Shown here piece after piece: positions 34,235 through 44,038 of a stretch of 64,000 nucleotides of DNA (positions within the stretch are counted from its first letter, which is position 1; each line of letters opens with the position of its first letter). Position numbers and translations under genes: made by a program. Source of the DNA: Methanobacterium sp. ERen5 (GTDB lineage Archaea > Methanobacteriota > Methanobacteria > Methanobacteriales > Methanobacteriaceae). The notes under the pieces are model-generated. The model made no database searches. It was not told the DNA's origin and saw only the letters and a list, made by a program, of their open reading frames with translations. The stretch spans positions 1,062,001 to 1,126,000 of the forward strand of contig CP099988.1 in NCBI GenBank assembly GCA_024167805.1, written 5' to 3'.

Positions 34235-34806
34235 CTAATCCTCGTCACGTGATCCTTCGATCTGTACCTTTCCATCCACCACATTTACCTTAACCAAACT
34301 TTTAACTTCGAACCCAGTTTCTCCTTCAACAATGTACTTTCCTTCGCCCTTTTCAACAACAGCAAAAACATCTACGATTTCAATGCCCATCTTTTCCATG
34401 GCCTTTAAAACTGCAATCATGGTTCCCCCGTGCTGACAACATCATCAACCAGGATTATTCTATCTCCTTCTTTCAGCCCATTGATGTAAAGTTCCCCATG
34501 GCTGTAACCCGTGATTTGATGTACGGCAACTTCACCTTCTAACCCATATTGTCTCTTCCGGATTACAACAAATGGGATGCCTGTAATTATGGAAAGTGCA
34601 GTTGCAATGTGTATGCCCATTGCTTCGACACACACAATTTTATCCACATTCAAGTTACCAAATTTTTTTATCCCTTCTGCAGCCTCTTTCAAAACATCAG
34701 GATCCACGAGTGGAACTCCGTCTGTTATGGGATGGACAAAGTAGTTGTAATCGCCCTTTTTTATTATTGGTGCTTCAATTAAACTGATCTTGAGTTTTTC
34801 AAACAT
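34235..34806 (-). CDS. hpt: hypoxanthine/adenine-type phosphoribosyltransferase; frame break
   Basis: A type I phosphoribosyltransferase of about 190 residues that would salvage a purine base with PRPP. The PRPP loop [13 protein letters not shown] is split by the frame change: the first frame ends [10 protein letters not shown] and the second starts [12 protein letters not shown]. One more base in the C5 run 34425-34429 joins them. [20 protein letters not shown] and [12 protein letters not shown] match the archaeal Hpt group, which is described as hypoxanthine/guanine specific; exact base preference is not certain. Confidence 0.9.
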
Positions 34807-35110
34807 TCAATCCCGCCTAGTATTTCGAAATAAAATTTTTAGTTAAACTTGATTTTCATTAGAAATAATTAGTAGCTTTTAAACATTCTAAAATTAACAA
34901 GTATAATTATATCTAATTAACGGTATAATTAATGGTATAATACTATTAGTTATATATTGTAGTGATTTACGATCTATTTTTTTAAGTTGAACAGTAACCA
35001 ATAATAGTGAGTTTGTAAGTAGTATAATGATCAACAAAAAATTATATAAAAATTTATATAAAAATATTAGGTTATCATGAATTCAAATCAAAATTAAATG
35101 GTGAGAATAA
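34807..35110. promoter_or_regulatory. divergent promoter region of hpt and srp54
   Basis: 304 AT-rich bases without a gene. TATA-like boxes for srp54 lie at about 35042-35062 (ATTATATAAA and TTTATATAAA), roughly 50-70 bases before its start. The hpt promoter should lie in the left part. Confidence 0.5.
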
Positions 35111-36442
35111 ATGTTGGGCAATCTTGGAAAAAATCTTACCAAAACAATGAAAAAATTGGCAGGAATGGCCATAATAGATGAAGAAGTGGTTAAAGAAGTC
35201 ATAAAAGATATTCAAAGAGCACTCATACAATCTGACGTTAATATCAAACTTGTATTAAATCTATCAAAAACAATTGAAGACAGATCTTTGAATGAAGAAC
35301 CTCCAAAGGGAGTTACCCCCAAAGAGCATGTCGTTAGGATCGTCTACGAAGAACTGGTTAATCTCCTTGGTTCTAGTGCACAAGAAGTTGAAATAGATAA
35401 ACGTCCCTACAAAATACTTTTTATGGGTCTTCAGGGAAGTGGAAAAACTACTTCCATAGGTAAACTTACAAGATACCTTCAAAAGAAAGGATTCAACCCT
35501 GCAATTGTAAGCACAGACACATGGAGACCTGCTGCTTATGAACAGTTACTTCAGTTAACTGAGCCTATGAACGTTCCAGTTTATGGAGATCATGAAAACA
35601 AGGATGCCCTAGACCTTGCAAGAAAAGGATTGAAAGCTGCTAAAAAGAACGATGTAATAATAGTTGACACCGCAGGAAGACATAAAGAAGAGAGTGATCT
35701 CCTCGCTGAGATGGAGAGTCTCTCGGCAATTGTTGACCCTGATGAAGTGATCATGGTTATAGATGGAACCATTGGCCAGCAGGCAGGAGAACAAGCCCTT
35801 GCATTTAACAACGCAACCAAAATAGGGTCCATCATCATCACCAAGTTAGACGGTTCAGCCAAAGGTGGAGGAGCACTTTCAGCAGTTGCTGAAATAGGAG
35901 CCCCCATAAAATTCATAGGAACAGGTGAAAGGGTTGAAGACTTTGAAGCCTTCGATCCAGACAGGTTCATTTCACGACTGCTTGGAATGGGTGATATTCG
36001 AACCCTTTTAGAACGTGCAGAAGAGATCGCAGAAGAAGAAGGGGACATGGGATCTGTAGATGCCATGTTAAGTGGAAAGTTCACATTGAAGGATATGTAC
36101 TCCCAATTTGAAATGATGAATAAAATGGGTCCAATGCAGCAAGTCATGAACATGATCCCTGGTGCCGGAGGTAAACTCCCTAAAAATGCATCACAGGTAA
36201 CAGAGGAAAAACTTTCCAAGTACAAGATCCTGATGGATTCAATGACTGATCAGGAACTAGAACATCCTGAAGTGATCAAACAATCACGTGTAAAAAGAAT
36301 TGCCCGAGGTTCGGGTATGAAAAATGAGGATGTTAAGGAACTATTAAAATATTACAACGTCACTAAAAAAGCCATGAAAGGATTTGGTAAGCGTAAAATG
36401 GGCGGTCCTCTTGGACAGATGATGAAACAAATGATGAGATAA
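35111..36442 (+). CDS. srp54: signal recognition particle protein SRP54
   Basis: A 443-residue SRP54/Ffh. N domain, then the GTPase G domain with [14 protein letters not shown] (P-loop near 105), [37 protein letters not shown]; then the methionine-rich M domain ending [15 protein letters not shown] with MMR. It binds signal sequences and 7S RNA and docks at FtsY. ATG follows GGTGAG. Confidence 0.97.
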   Translation: MLGNLGKNLTKTMKKLAGMAIIDEEVVKEVIKDIQRALIQSDVNIKLVLNLSKTIEDRSLNEEPPKGVTPKEHVVRIVYEELVNLLGSSAQEVEIDKRPYKILFMGLQGSGKTTSIGKLTRYLQKKGFNPAIVSTDTWRPAAYEQLLQLTEPMNVPVYGDHENKDALDLARKGLKAAKKNDVIIVDTAGRHKEESDLLAEMESLSAIVDPDEVIMVIDGTIGQQAGEQALAFNNATKIGSIIITKLDGSAKGGGALSAVAEIGAPIKFIGTGERVEDFEAFDPDRFISRLLGMGDIRTLLERAEEIAEEEGDMGSVDAMLSGKFTLKDMYSQFEMMNKMGPMQQVMNMIPGAGGKLPKNASQVTEEKLSKYKILMDSMTDQELEHPEVIKQSRVKRIARGSGMKNEDVKELLKYYNVTKKAMKGFGKRKMGGPLGQMMKQMMR

Positions 36443-36518
36443 CCCAGCTTATCAATTTTTTGTGACCTTCTATTTTTTAATTAATTAGTAAAATACTGCA
36501 ATTACGGAATGATACAAT

Positions 36519-37741
36519 ATGGAAACTCTAATTCATGATAAATTAATTAACACAATGGAACTTACCCAAGGAAACATTTGCAACCATTGTTTAGGCAGAA
36601 TCTTTTCAAAGGAAATGGAAGGACCTGGGAATGTAATCCGTGGTGAACGCTTGAAAAAAGCCTCGAAGATCTCAATGAAAAATATCCCAAAGAGAATAAA
36701 TGCTGGGTATGTGATGATCTATTTGATAATATGGATAAACTGATGCAGCAAGCCCTAAAAACCGTTGAAGATGAGGATATTAATTTCTCCAATTTTCTTG
36801 TGGGATGTCGTGTAGATCCTGATGTTCTTGAGAGGGAGGAATACCTCCATCAAAAACTCGGGGCCAACGTTGAAAATATTAAAAAAGAAATAAACAGGGA
36901 ATTTGGAAAAGAACTTGCATCATTACTCTCTAAAGAAGTTGAATTTGACTCACCAAACCTAGTGTTTATGGCGGATTTTAAATCTGAAAAGGTTGAAATT
37001 ACCATGAACCCCATATTTATCGAAAGCAAATATAGAAAATTGGTTCGAGACATTCCACAAACAAAATGGCCATGTAACCGCTGCAAAGGTCGAGGATGTG
37101 AAAAATGCAATTTCACAGGTAAAATGTATCTTGAAACAGTGGAGGAATTCATCTCAGATGTCATGATCAAAGCTGCCAAGGGAACCGGAGCTAAATTCCA
37201 TGGCGCAGGAAGGGAAGATATTGATGTCAGAATGCTTGGCAGTGGAAGAACATTTGTTCTAGAGATTTTAGAACCTAAAATCAGAGACCTTGACCTTGAA
37301 ACACTTCAAGAAGAAGTTAACAAGTATGCAACGGGCAAAGTGGAAATATCTGAAATGAAGTATGTTCCAAGAAATCGGAAGGCTGAAATAAAACAATCCT
37401 CCACAGATACTTACAAAGTTTACAAAGCATTGGTAGAGGTGGACGATGAAATTGATCCCAAAACTCTAGATTCCCTTAAATCTCTGGATATCATCAACCA
37501 GAGAACACCAATAAGAGTCTCACACAGACGTGCAGACAAAATTCGGACCAGAAAAATAAGGAAACTTGATTATAACTGGTTAGAACCAAAAATATTTGAG
37601 ATCACACTGGAATGCGAAGGAGGATTGTACATCAAAGAACTCATATCTGGAGATGAAAATAGGAGTAAACCTAGTGTGGCTGAAGTACTTGGAACAAATG
37701 CAAGATGTGTTCAGCTCGATGTTTTGGAAGTGAATATATAA
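36519..37741 (+). CDS. pus10: tRNA pseudouridine synthase Pus10; frame break
   Basis: Pus10 makes pseudouridine 54 and 55 in archaeal tRNA. The N-terminal zinc site is formed by CNHCLGRIF and, after the frame change, KCWVCDDLFD. CNRCKGRGCEKCNFTGKMY supplies a further ribbon, and KFHGAGREDIDVRMLGSGR contains the catalytic aspartate. The frame changes by -1 at A6 36654-36659; a seventh A joins RLKKSLEDLNEKYPKENKCW. Total about 408 residues, the usual length. It follows srp54 by 76 bases. Confidence 0.93.
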
Positions 37742-38022
37742 GGTATCAATGGATAGTATTATATAGTTTCAAAAAATCAAAATATATATTTACATCCCCT
37801 TGCAAACTTAATATTCAGCACGATGTATTGCTAGTATAAATTTAGTTCAAATAATCTGATTTTTAATATAAATGAATCAGTGCCATGCTGAATTAAAACT
37901 GAGGATGATGAGTCAAGATCAGTGAAAAATGAATCTGATTTAAACGTTTTAGTTTAATATTTATAATATGTGACGTTAAGTCAACTCAAATTTAAATACC
38001 CAAGGGTTTTGGAGGTTAGAAT
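37742..38022 (+). other. intergenic region upstream of rpl21e with inverted repeats
   Basis: 281 bases without a gene. ATTCAGCA (37813-37820) and TGCTGAAT (37886-37893) are perfect inverted repeats. CTGA (37899-37902), ATGATGA (37905-37911) and CTGA (37935-37938) resemble D', C' and D boxes of a C/D guide RNA, but a good outer C box is missing. The rpl21e promoter (TTTATAATATG near 37960) and its GGAGG site close the region. Confidence 0.3.
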
Positions 38023-38316
38023 ATGGTAAAAAGATCAAAAGGTTCAAGAAGTAAAACACGTTTCAAACTTAGAAAGACAATTAGGCCGGGCAGAACAAAC
38101 CCAATAACCAAGAAGATACAAACTTTCGATGAAAGTGATATGGTACATATCATCATCGACCCAAGTATCCATAAGGGCCAACCACACCCACGTTTCCATG
38201 GAAAAACTGGTAAAGTGGGCGAAAGAAGAGGAAATGCTTATATTGTAGAAATAAATGATGGGAACAAACCTAAAAAATTAATAATCAGACCAGAACATCT
38301 TAAAATGCAAGAGTGA
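38023..38316 (+). CDS. rpl21e: 50S ribosomal protein L21e
   Basis: A 97-residue basic protein beginning [18 protein letters not shown], with [20 protein letters not shown] and [19 protein letters not shown] typical of L21e. GGAGG lies eight bases upstream of the start. First gene of rpl21e-rpoF-DUF655-ksgA. Confidence 0.97.
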   Translation: MVKRSKGSRSKTRFKLRKTIRPGRTNPITKKIQTFDESDMVHIIIDPSIHKGQPHPRFHGKTGKVGERRGNAYIVEINDGNKPKKLIIRPEHLKMQE

Positions 38317-38321
38317 TTCTG

Positions 38322-38653
38322 ATGATTGGAAAAAAGTAATAGAAACAGAACCCATCACTATTGCAAAAGCCAAGGATACGCTCGATGAAATTTCTGACTC
38401 GTACGAACCAACATACGAACAGAACTTAGCCATTGAGCACGTTAACAAATTTTCAAAACTCGATGCTGATAAATCCCTAGAACTTGTTAAGGAGTTAGAA
38501 GAACTCATTAAACAAACTCAAGCCATAAAAATTGCAGATCTTATGCCTGTTGATTTGGCCGATCTCAGGCTGATATTTGCAAAGGAAAGGGGTTCACATA
38601 AAAAGGAAGAATTGGAACAAATTCTTGAAATTGTGAACAAATACAGAGAGTAG
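38322..38653 (+). CDS. rpoF: DNA-directed RNA polymerase subunit F (Rpo4); frame break after codon 5
   Basis: The protein continues VIETEPITIAKAKDTLDEIS, then EQNLAIEHVNKFSKLD, KSLELVKELEEL and IADLMPVDLADLRLIFAKER, the HRDC-like pattern of Rpo4. The ATG frame reads MIGKK then a stop; the rest lies in the -1 frame. The junction is the A6 run 38330-38335, and a seventh A would give MIGKKVIETEP, about 110 residues. Rpo4 with Rpo7 forms the stalk of archaeal RNA polymerase. The gene starts five bases after the rpl21e stop. Confidence 0.9.
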
Positions 38654-38725
38654 ATTGGACTCAACATCTGATCAGAATTTGGACCCACGGGTCCTTAATA
38701 TATAAAAACCATCCGGGTGGTTTAT

Positions 38726-39310
38726 ATGGAAGATAATGCAATTATCCTTGATTTTCTTCCCTTAGGTTACGTAAAGGAAGGAAAACCTTCATTTAAAAGA
38801 AAACCTATAGCTCAGGCCATAGGAACAGAAGAATTTACACTCCTTGAATTAATTCCCAAAGAACGGACTCAACTAGACATCCATGAAAGAGTTTACATCG
38901 GAGCAGGTAAAAGAGATAAAATAGCCCGTGTTAATACCAGGTTGATGTTTGATAAACTCACCGCAACTTCAAGGGTGGAACTTGATTATGTTATTGAGGA
39001 AATAATCAAGGAAAATGAAGCTAAATTCGTTGAATTTTTCAATGAAGCAGGCCCAATATCAACTAGGTTACACCAACTTGAACTTCTTCCCGGAATTGGT
39101 AAAAAACACATGTGGGATATTATCAATTCCACTAAAGAAGCAAAATTTACCAGCTTTGAAGATATCAAAACTCGTGTACCCATGCTTGCAGATCCTGTTA
39201 AGCTGATTGCAAAACGTGTTCATATGGAACTGGAAGCAGCAGGAGATAGAAGGGGAAAAATGAAGTATATAATCTTCACCAGACCACCTAAACCCCAAAA
39301 GGGCCACTAA
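38726..39310 (+). CDS. DUF655 family nucleic-acid-binding protein
   Basis: About 194 residues. An N-terminal OB-like part (IILDFLPLGYVKEGKPSFKRK, GTEEFTLLELIPKE) is followed by a helix-hairpin-helix segment (LELLPGIGKKHMWDIINS). DUF655 is found in archaea between rpoF and ksgA, as here; it probably binds RNA or DNA, but its job is not known. ATG 38726 has GGGTGG upstream; GTG 38717 is the alternative. Confidence 0.9.
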   Translation: MEDNAIILDFLPLGYVKEGKPSFKRKPIAQAIGTEEFTLLELIPKERTQLDIHERVYIGAGKRDKIARVNTRLMFDKLTATSRVELDYVIEEIIKENEAKFVEFFNEAGPISTRLHQLELLPGIGKKHMWDIINSTKEAKFTSFEDIKTRVPMLADPVKLIAKRVHMELEAAGDRRGKMKYIIFTRPPKPQKGH

Positions 39311-39389
39311 TATCTCCGCATCTACTTTTTTTATAATTAAAAGATATTCACATTAATATTGATATAATAATTTTTTTAGGAGTTAATTT

Positions 39390-40210
39390 ATGTTGTCTGA
39401 GACCCTCAGAATTCTGAAACAGAACGGTATAAAACTTGATAAACGTAAAGGACAAAATTACCTCGTAAACCCTAATGTGTTATCAAAAATCATTCAAAAC
39501 TCTGAACTTTCAAAAAATGACAGGGTACTTGAGATAGGAGCAGGGATAGGAACCCTAACCATTCCACTGGCAAAAAATGCAGGTAAGGTATACGCAGTTG
39601 AACAGGATGGTAAAGCTGCGAACGTTTTAAGGAAACGTCTGGAGAAGTTGGAATTGGACAACGTTGAAGTGATTGTGGAAGACGCAACCAAAATCGATCT
39701 ACCATCTATAAACAAAATCGTTTCAAACTTACCCTATCAAATATCATCACCCATAACATTCAAAATACTTGAAAATCCGTTTGAAATGGCAGTTTTGATG
39801 TATCAAAAAGAATTTGCCCAAAGAATGGTAGCTTCACCTGGAGATAGGAATTATTCAAGATTATCTGTGATGATGTACCTCTATTCCGAAGCTGAAATAC
39901 TCTTCCAAGTGTCTGAAAATGATTTCTTCCCTAAACCAAAGGTAGCATCGGCAGTTATCAAAATGCATCCCAAAATTGATGTTAATATCGATCCATTCTT
40001 CGTTGATGTTACAAGGGCTATGTTTCAACACAAAAAAAGAAGATCAGAAATGCCCTAATTGATTCATATCATGAAATAGGGGACGTTGATAAATCAGAGT
40101 TGAAAACCATCATATCCCAGTTGGATCAAACTATGATGAATGAAAGGGTTTTTAAAATGAGTCCAGAGGATCTCTTAAAAATTTCTGGTGATATTAAGAA
40201 GTTGGTTTGA
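39390..40210 (+). CDS. ksgA: 16S rRNA dimethyladenosine transferase; frame break
   Basis: KsgA/Dim1 methylates the two adjacent adenines in the last helix of 16S rRNA. Motifs: KGQNYLVNPNVLSKI at the N-terminus, LEIGAGIGTLTIPLA (SAM loop), VSNLPYQISSPITFKIL (catalytic NLPY) and DFFPKPKVASAVIKM. The frame changes by -1 at A7 40032-40038; an eighth A joins FQHKKKKIRNALIDSYHEIG. The C-terminal domain then ends LLKISGDIKKLV. Total about 274 residues. Confidence 0.94.
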
Positions 40211-40235
40211 CCATACAATAAAAAATGGTGAACTA

Positions 40236-40549
40236 ATGAATGAAAATCCATTTGAAATTTTGAAACAGGAATTTCCAGAAATTGCAGTTATCTTAGGAAA
40301 ACTTGTTGATGCACAAAAATCATTGAAGGGTATTGACAATAAAACTAAGCAGTTTAAATCTCGCCATACAAACTGCAAATCAAAACCCCACATGGGTTCA
40401 GATACATGTTTCAATGGCAAAAATTTGAAGGTGCCACCCGTGAAGAGGTTTTGGGGTATTAAAATTTACATCATTCTGGACTTGCATCTGTTATGGAATG
40501 TTTACCAAAAGTCGTGAAAGGATTTGGAAGTAAAAGTGATGAACCATGA
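40236..40549 (+). pseudogene. carboxymuconolactone decarboxylase family gene, disrupted
   Basis: The pieces read ILGKLVDAQKSLKGIDNKTKQ, LNLAIQTANQNPTWVQIHVS, EGATREEVLG and NLHHSGLASVMECLPKVVKG, which in order make a carboxymuconolactone decarboxylase/AhpD-like domain of about 105 residues. They lie in three different phases: changes of +1 occur near 40353-40355 (T3) and 40419-40423 (A5), and a stop lies at about 40460, which one extra G (40453-40456) and one fewer A (40461-40464) would remove. The stop still overlaps the next start as ATGA. Either a decayed gene or a patch of poor consensus. Confidence 0.65.
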
Positions 40550-40830
40550 AAACCGTAAACAGTTATTCTAGGAAAATATCTAAAAAAGAAGCAGATAACG
40601 GATTTATTTTCATATTAAAATCTAAATTATCCTACTTTCCAAAATCATCGTTTACTCTTTCAGATGGTGATATAACTGAGGTAAGAGAGATAAAATCATA
40701 TTCATGCACATGTAGAGGTCCAGACAAACCTCATAACCATTATTATATATCATGGGATAATTTGGAAGTTGGAAACATCATCGAAATAAGAAAAAATGAT
40801 TCTGGTGACTACTCGATCACACAAATATGA
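40546..40830 (+). CDS. small conserved-looking protein, unknown function
   Basis: A 94-residue protein starting MKTVNSYSRKISKKEADNGF. It contains SYSCTCRGPDKPHNHYYISW near residues 50-69, where two cysteines and two histidines could bind a metal, and predicted beta strands on both sides. Its ATG overlaps the stop of the preceding disrupted gene and its stop overlaps an ATG at 40827. No family recognised. Confidence 0.65.
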   Translation: MKTVNSYSRKISKKEADNGFIFILKSKLSYFPKSSFTLSDGDITEVREIKSYSCTCRGPDKPHNHYYISWDNLEVGNIIEIRKNDSGDYSITQI

Positions 40831-40871
40831 ATCAAACCAAAGAATCTGAAAATGAAGTTAAGGTAATTAAA

Positions 40872-41465
40872 ATGATTGAATACAAAGGAATAACCATCTA
40901 TACAAACGAAGAAGTTTACGAACCAGCTGAAGATACCTTTTTGTTTGCAGAAAACTTGGAACTCAACCGCAGGGATGAAGTACTTGAAATTGGGACTGGA
41001 ACTGGATTGATTGCAATTTGTGCATCCCAAAATTCCAGGAAAGTGATTGCAACCGACATTAACAAAGCTGCAATTAACTGTGCTCTTAAAAATGTCATAA
41101 CCAACCATACCTATAACGTGGAACTAAGGGAAGGAAATTTATTTGAACCTGTTGAGGAAGAAAAATTTGATTTGGTGCTGTTTAACACTCCTTACCTTCC
41201 AACTTCAGAGGAAGAAAAATTGGAGGGACAAATCAACCCCGCATTTGATGGAGGTTTAGATGGTAGAGACACCATTGACGCATTCATAGATGGTGTAAAG
41301 GATGTTCTTAAAAAAGAAGGAAGGATCCAAATGGTTCAATCTTCACTAGCAGACAATGAAAAAACCCTTCAAAGGTTGAGAGATCTTGGTTTCCAGGCAG
41401 AAATAACTGCAAATGAAAAATGCTTCTTCGAAGAAATTGTTGTCATAACTGGAAAACTTGTTTAA
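40872..41465 (+). CDS. HemK/Mtq2-like N5-glutamine methyltransferase
   Basis: About 197 residues. The SAM loop is LEIGTGTGLIAICAS, and the catalytic motif is LFNTPYLPTSEEE, an N-T-P-Y version of the NPPY motif of protein glutamine methyltransferases. Archaeal members methylate the GGQ glutamine of release factor aRF1. The start ATG 40872 (MIEYKGITIYTNEEVYEPAEDT) follows AAGGTAATT; ATG 40827 would add 15 residues. It usually neighbours ksgA in methanogens, as here. Confidence 0.88.
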   Translation: MIEYKGITIYTNEEVYEPAEDTFLFAENLELNRRDEVLEIGTGTGLIAICASQNSRKVIATDINKAAINCALKNVITNHTYNVELREGNLFEPVEEEKFDLVLFNTPYLPTSEEEKLEGQINPAFDGGLDGRDTIDAFIDGVKDVLKKEGRIQMVQSSLADNEKTLQRLRDLGFQAEITANEKCFFEEIVVITGKLV

Positions 41466-41492
41466 TATTATTATTTTCCATTATTTCTATTT

Positions 41493-42749
41493 TTAAATTA
41501 ACATGGTGATTACCAACCCAATACTCAGACCCATCACAATAACTACAGTTGTTATGGCTATGAAGTTGAATAATTTGGAATTGACATAGTCTCCCATAAC
41601 CTTCTTGTCGTTAATTATTAAAAGCATTAATATTAACACGAAAGGCAGTAACAGCCCATTAGCAACTTGTGACAAGTACAGTATGCTCAGAAGTGGTACA
41701 TTTGGGAACATTATAATTATAACAGCCAGTACTATGAGGCCAAGGTACAAACCATGAAAAACAGGAGCTTCCCTGAAACCTTTTGAAACACCTGCTTCAA
41801 AACCTAAGCTTTCACAAACATAGTATGCAGTTGAAAGTGGAAGAATACTCGCTGCAAATAGTGAAGCATTCAAAAATCCGAATGCAAACAGTATACTTGC
41901 ATATTGTCCTGCCAATGGTACCAGAGCATTTGAAACATCTGCAACATTGGAAACTTGTACCCCACTAGAATAAAGAGTGGCAGCACAGGACAGAACAATG
42001 AAAAATGCCACGATATTCACAATGATTGCTCCAAACACCGCATCCAATTTTGAATACTTCAAATTTTTAAGGCTTATCCCCTTTTCAACAACCGAGGATT
42101 GTATATAAAACATCATCCACGGAGCTATGGTCGTACCAACCATACCAATAACCATGGTTATGTAAGCCGTGTTCAGACTTATTTGAGGCATAATAAGACT
42201 TTTAGCTGCCATTCCCCAGTCAGGACCTGCGAGAAATCCTGCTATGATATATGAGAAGTAGAGACAAGAAGCCAGTAAAAATACCTTTTCAACACTTTTA
42301 TATGTCCCTTTAACCACAAGCAGCCATACAAACAATGCAGCAGCCGGCAGTGCAAAGAATTTAGGAACTCCAAAAATACCGGCACTCACTACAATTCCTG
42401 AAAATTCTGCTAGAACATTTCCAAAGTTGGCTAATAACAAGGCTACCATCATTAAAAATGTGATCTTGAGACCTACTTTTTCACGAATAAGATCAGCCAG
42501 GCCCTTTCCTGAAACTATTCCCATTCTAACTCCCATTTCCTGAATAACAGCTAAAGCTATTATCATGGGGATAAATAACCATAGAAGATTGTAACCAAAC
42601 TGTGCTCCAGCAAGGGAGTAGGTGGTTATACCACCGGCATCGTTGTCCACGTTTGCTGTGATAATACCCGGGCCCATTACAGATAGAAAAATAATAATAC
42701 TCAAAAAGACAGGGCTTTTAAATAACCTGCTAAACACTTTAACATCCAT
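41493..42749 (-). CDS. NRAMP-like divalent metal transporter with altered ligands
   Basis: A 418-residue membrane protein with about 11 transmembrane helices of the SLC11/NRAMP fold. The TM1 region reads GPGIITANVDNDAGGITTYS with GAQFGY following, so the DPGN motif aligns with DAGG. The TM6 region reads VGTTIAPWMMFYIQSS, where transition-metal NRAMPs have MPH; the methionine is alanine. Loss of both the Asn and Met ligands is known in NRAMP-related magnesium transporters, so Mg2+ is a plausible substrate. It starts ten bases after the end of the MgtE-like sensor gene, with GAGGTGGT as ribosome site. Confidence 0.85.
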   Translation of the reverse strand: MDVKVFSRLFKSPVFLSIIIFLSVMGPGIITANVDNDAGGITTYSLAGAQFGYNLLWLFIPMIIALAVIQEMGVRMGIVSGKGLADLIREKVGLKITFLMMVALLLANFGNVLAEFSGIVVSAGIFGVPKFFALPAAALFVWLLVVKGTYKSVEKVFLLASCLYFSYIIAGFLAGPDWGMAAKSLIMPQISLNTAYITMVIGMVGTTIAPWMMFYIQSSVVEKGISLKNLKYSKLDAVFGAIIVNIVAFFIVLSCAATLYSSGVQVSNVADVSNALVPLAGQYASILFAFGFLNASLFAASILPLSTAYYVCESLGFEAGVSKGFREAPVFHGLYLGLIVLAVIIIMFPNVPLLSILYLSQVANGLLLPFVLILMLLIINDKKVMGDYVNSKLFNFIAITTVVIVMGLSIGLVITMLI

Positions 42750-42759
42750 GGGACCACCT

Positions 42760-43999
42760 CATCGGCCAAACATGCGGGGAACTCTTTTTTCCAAGCTGTG
42801 GGAAGAACAATATCGATGGCATCATCAACAGTTATGATACCCCTTAATTTGGTTTCGTCCTCAACCACAGGAAGTGCTAGGAGATTGTACTTGGCAATTG
42901 TTTGTGCAACTTCATGCTGATCTTCCAGTACATCTGCCTTAATAATATGTGTGTGCATTATTTCTGTAACCCTTGTTTCAGGATTTGAAAGTAGTATATC
43001 CCTCAAAGATAAAACCCCTACCAAATCACCATTCAATGATATAACGTATACATAGTAAATGGTTTCAACATCTGCAGCCATTTTTCTCAGGGATTCCAAA
43101 ACTTCTTTAACAGTTAACCCTTGATTAACGTAGGCAAATTCCGTTGTCATTATACCCCCAGCAGTGTTTTCAGGGTATCTGAGTAATTTTCGCAGATCAT
43201 TGGATTCTTCAGGTTCCATTAGGTCTAAAAGTTCTTCCGCCTTTTCTTCAGGAAGATCAGCGAGGACATCTGCTGCATCGTCAGGTGACATCTCATCCAA
43301 AATCTCTGCTGCCCTCTGACTGTCCATTCCCTCTAAAATAGATACCTGTCTTTCTGGAGATACTTCTTCCAAAGTATCTGCGGCAGATTCATCATCTAAT
43401 GAGTTTAAAATATTTAATGATTCATTGAGCCCAAGTTGATCGACTATTTCAGCCATGTCTGCAGGGTGAAGTTTTTTTATTTTCTGTTTAGGAACCTTCA
43501 GTTTCACCTTGGAGTAATCGCTCTCAACAGGATCAATATCTCTCCAAGAAATGAGATCTTCGGTTGAAGTGATTCCCAAAGATTTAACAATACGATTAAG
43601 ACCTAATCTCCTTAAAATACCATTAACTCCTATATCAACACCAATTACATGGTAATGTCCATTTGTAGGTGATATTTTAATATCGTTGACTCTTCTTATT
43701 TTTTTACCCTCAATATCAACTACTTGTCTATCCATTACGTCTTCCAAAAGGAGTACATCATGTTTTTGAATTTCATAATCCTTAATTTCATCCAATGAAC
43801 AGTTGAGCTTCACTTCCTTTCCAATTTTCTCTATATATCTCCAGGAAATATTTCTAATTTCTTTTCCTGTTACAGTTATTTCTAGAGCCTTTAGTATTGG
43901 ATAGGAATGATCAGAAGAAACTACCACATCTTTCAATTTACCAATTTGTTCTCCAGATGGAGATAATACGGGTTTTTTAATGAAATCACTTAAATACAA
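42760..43999 (-). CDS. PRC-barrel / MgtE_N / CBS sensor protein; frame break near the end
   Basis: About 413 residues without membrane segments. Order: two PRC-barrel-like domains (LYLSDFIKKPVLSPSGEQIG and LLEDVMDRQVVDIEGKKI), an MgtE intracellular N domain (LHPADMAEIVDQLGLNESL, ILDEMSPDDAADVLADLPEE), and two CBS motifs (GGIMTTEFAYVNQGLTVKEV, EIMHTHIIKADVLEDQHEVA). The MgtE transport domain is absent. A -1 change at T6 42785-42790 restores WKKRVPRMFGR and a stop at 42760-42762; unread, the frame would run into the transporter gene. TTG 43999 follows AGGAGGTGAG. Inferred role: magnesium sensor for the neighbouring transporter. Confidence 0.85.
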
Positions 44000-44038
44000 G
44001 TTCTCACCTCCTGACTTCCGGTTCAAATAAATTTGAAG

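Noticed and set aside
35590..36225. 211-residue minus-strand frame inside srp54
   Set aside because: Antisense of the G and M domains, no ribosome site or recognisable motif.
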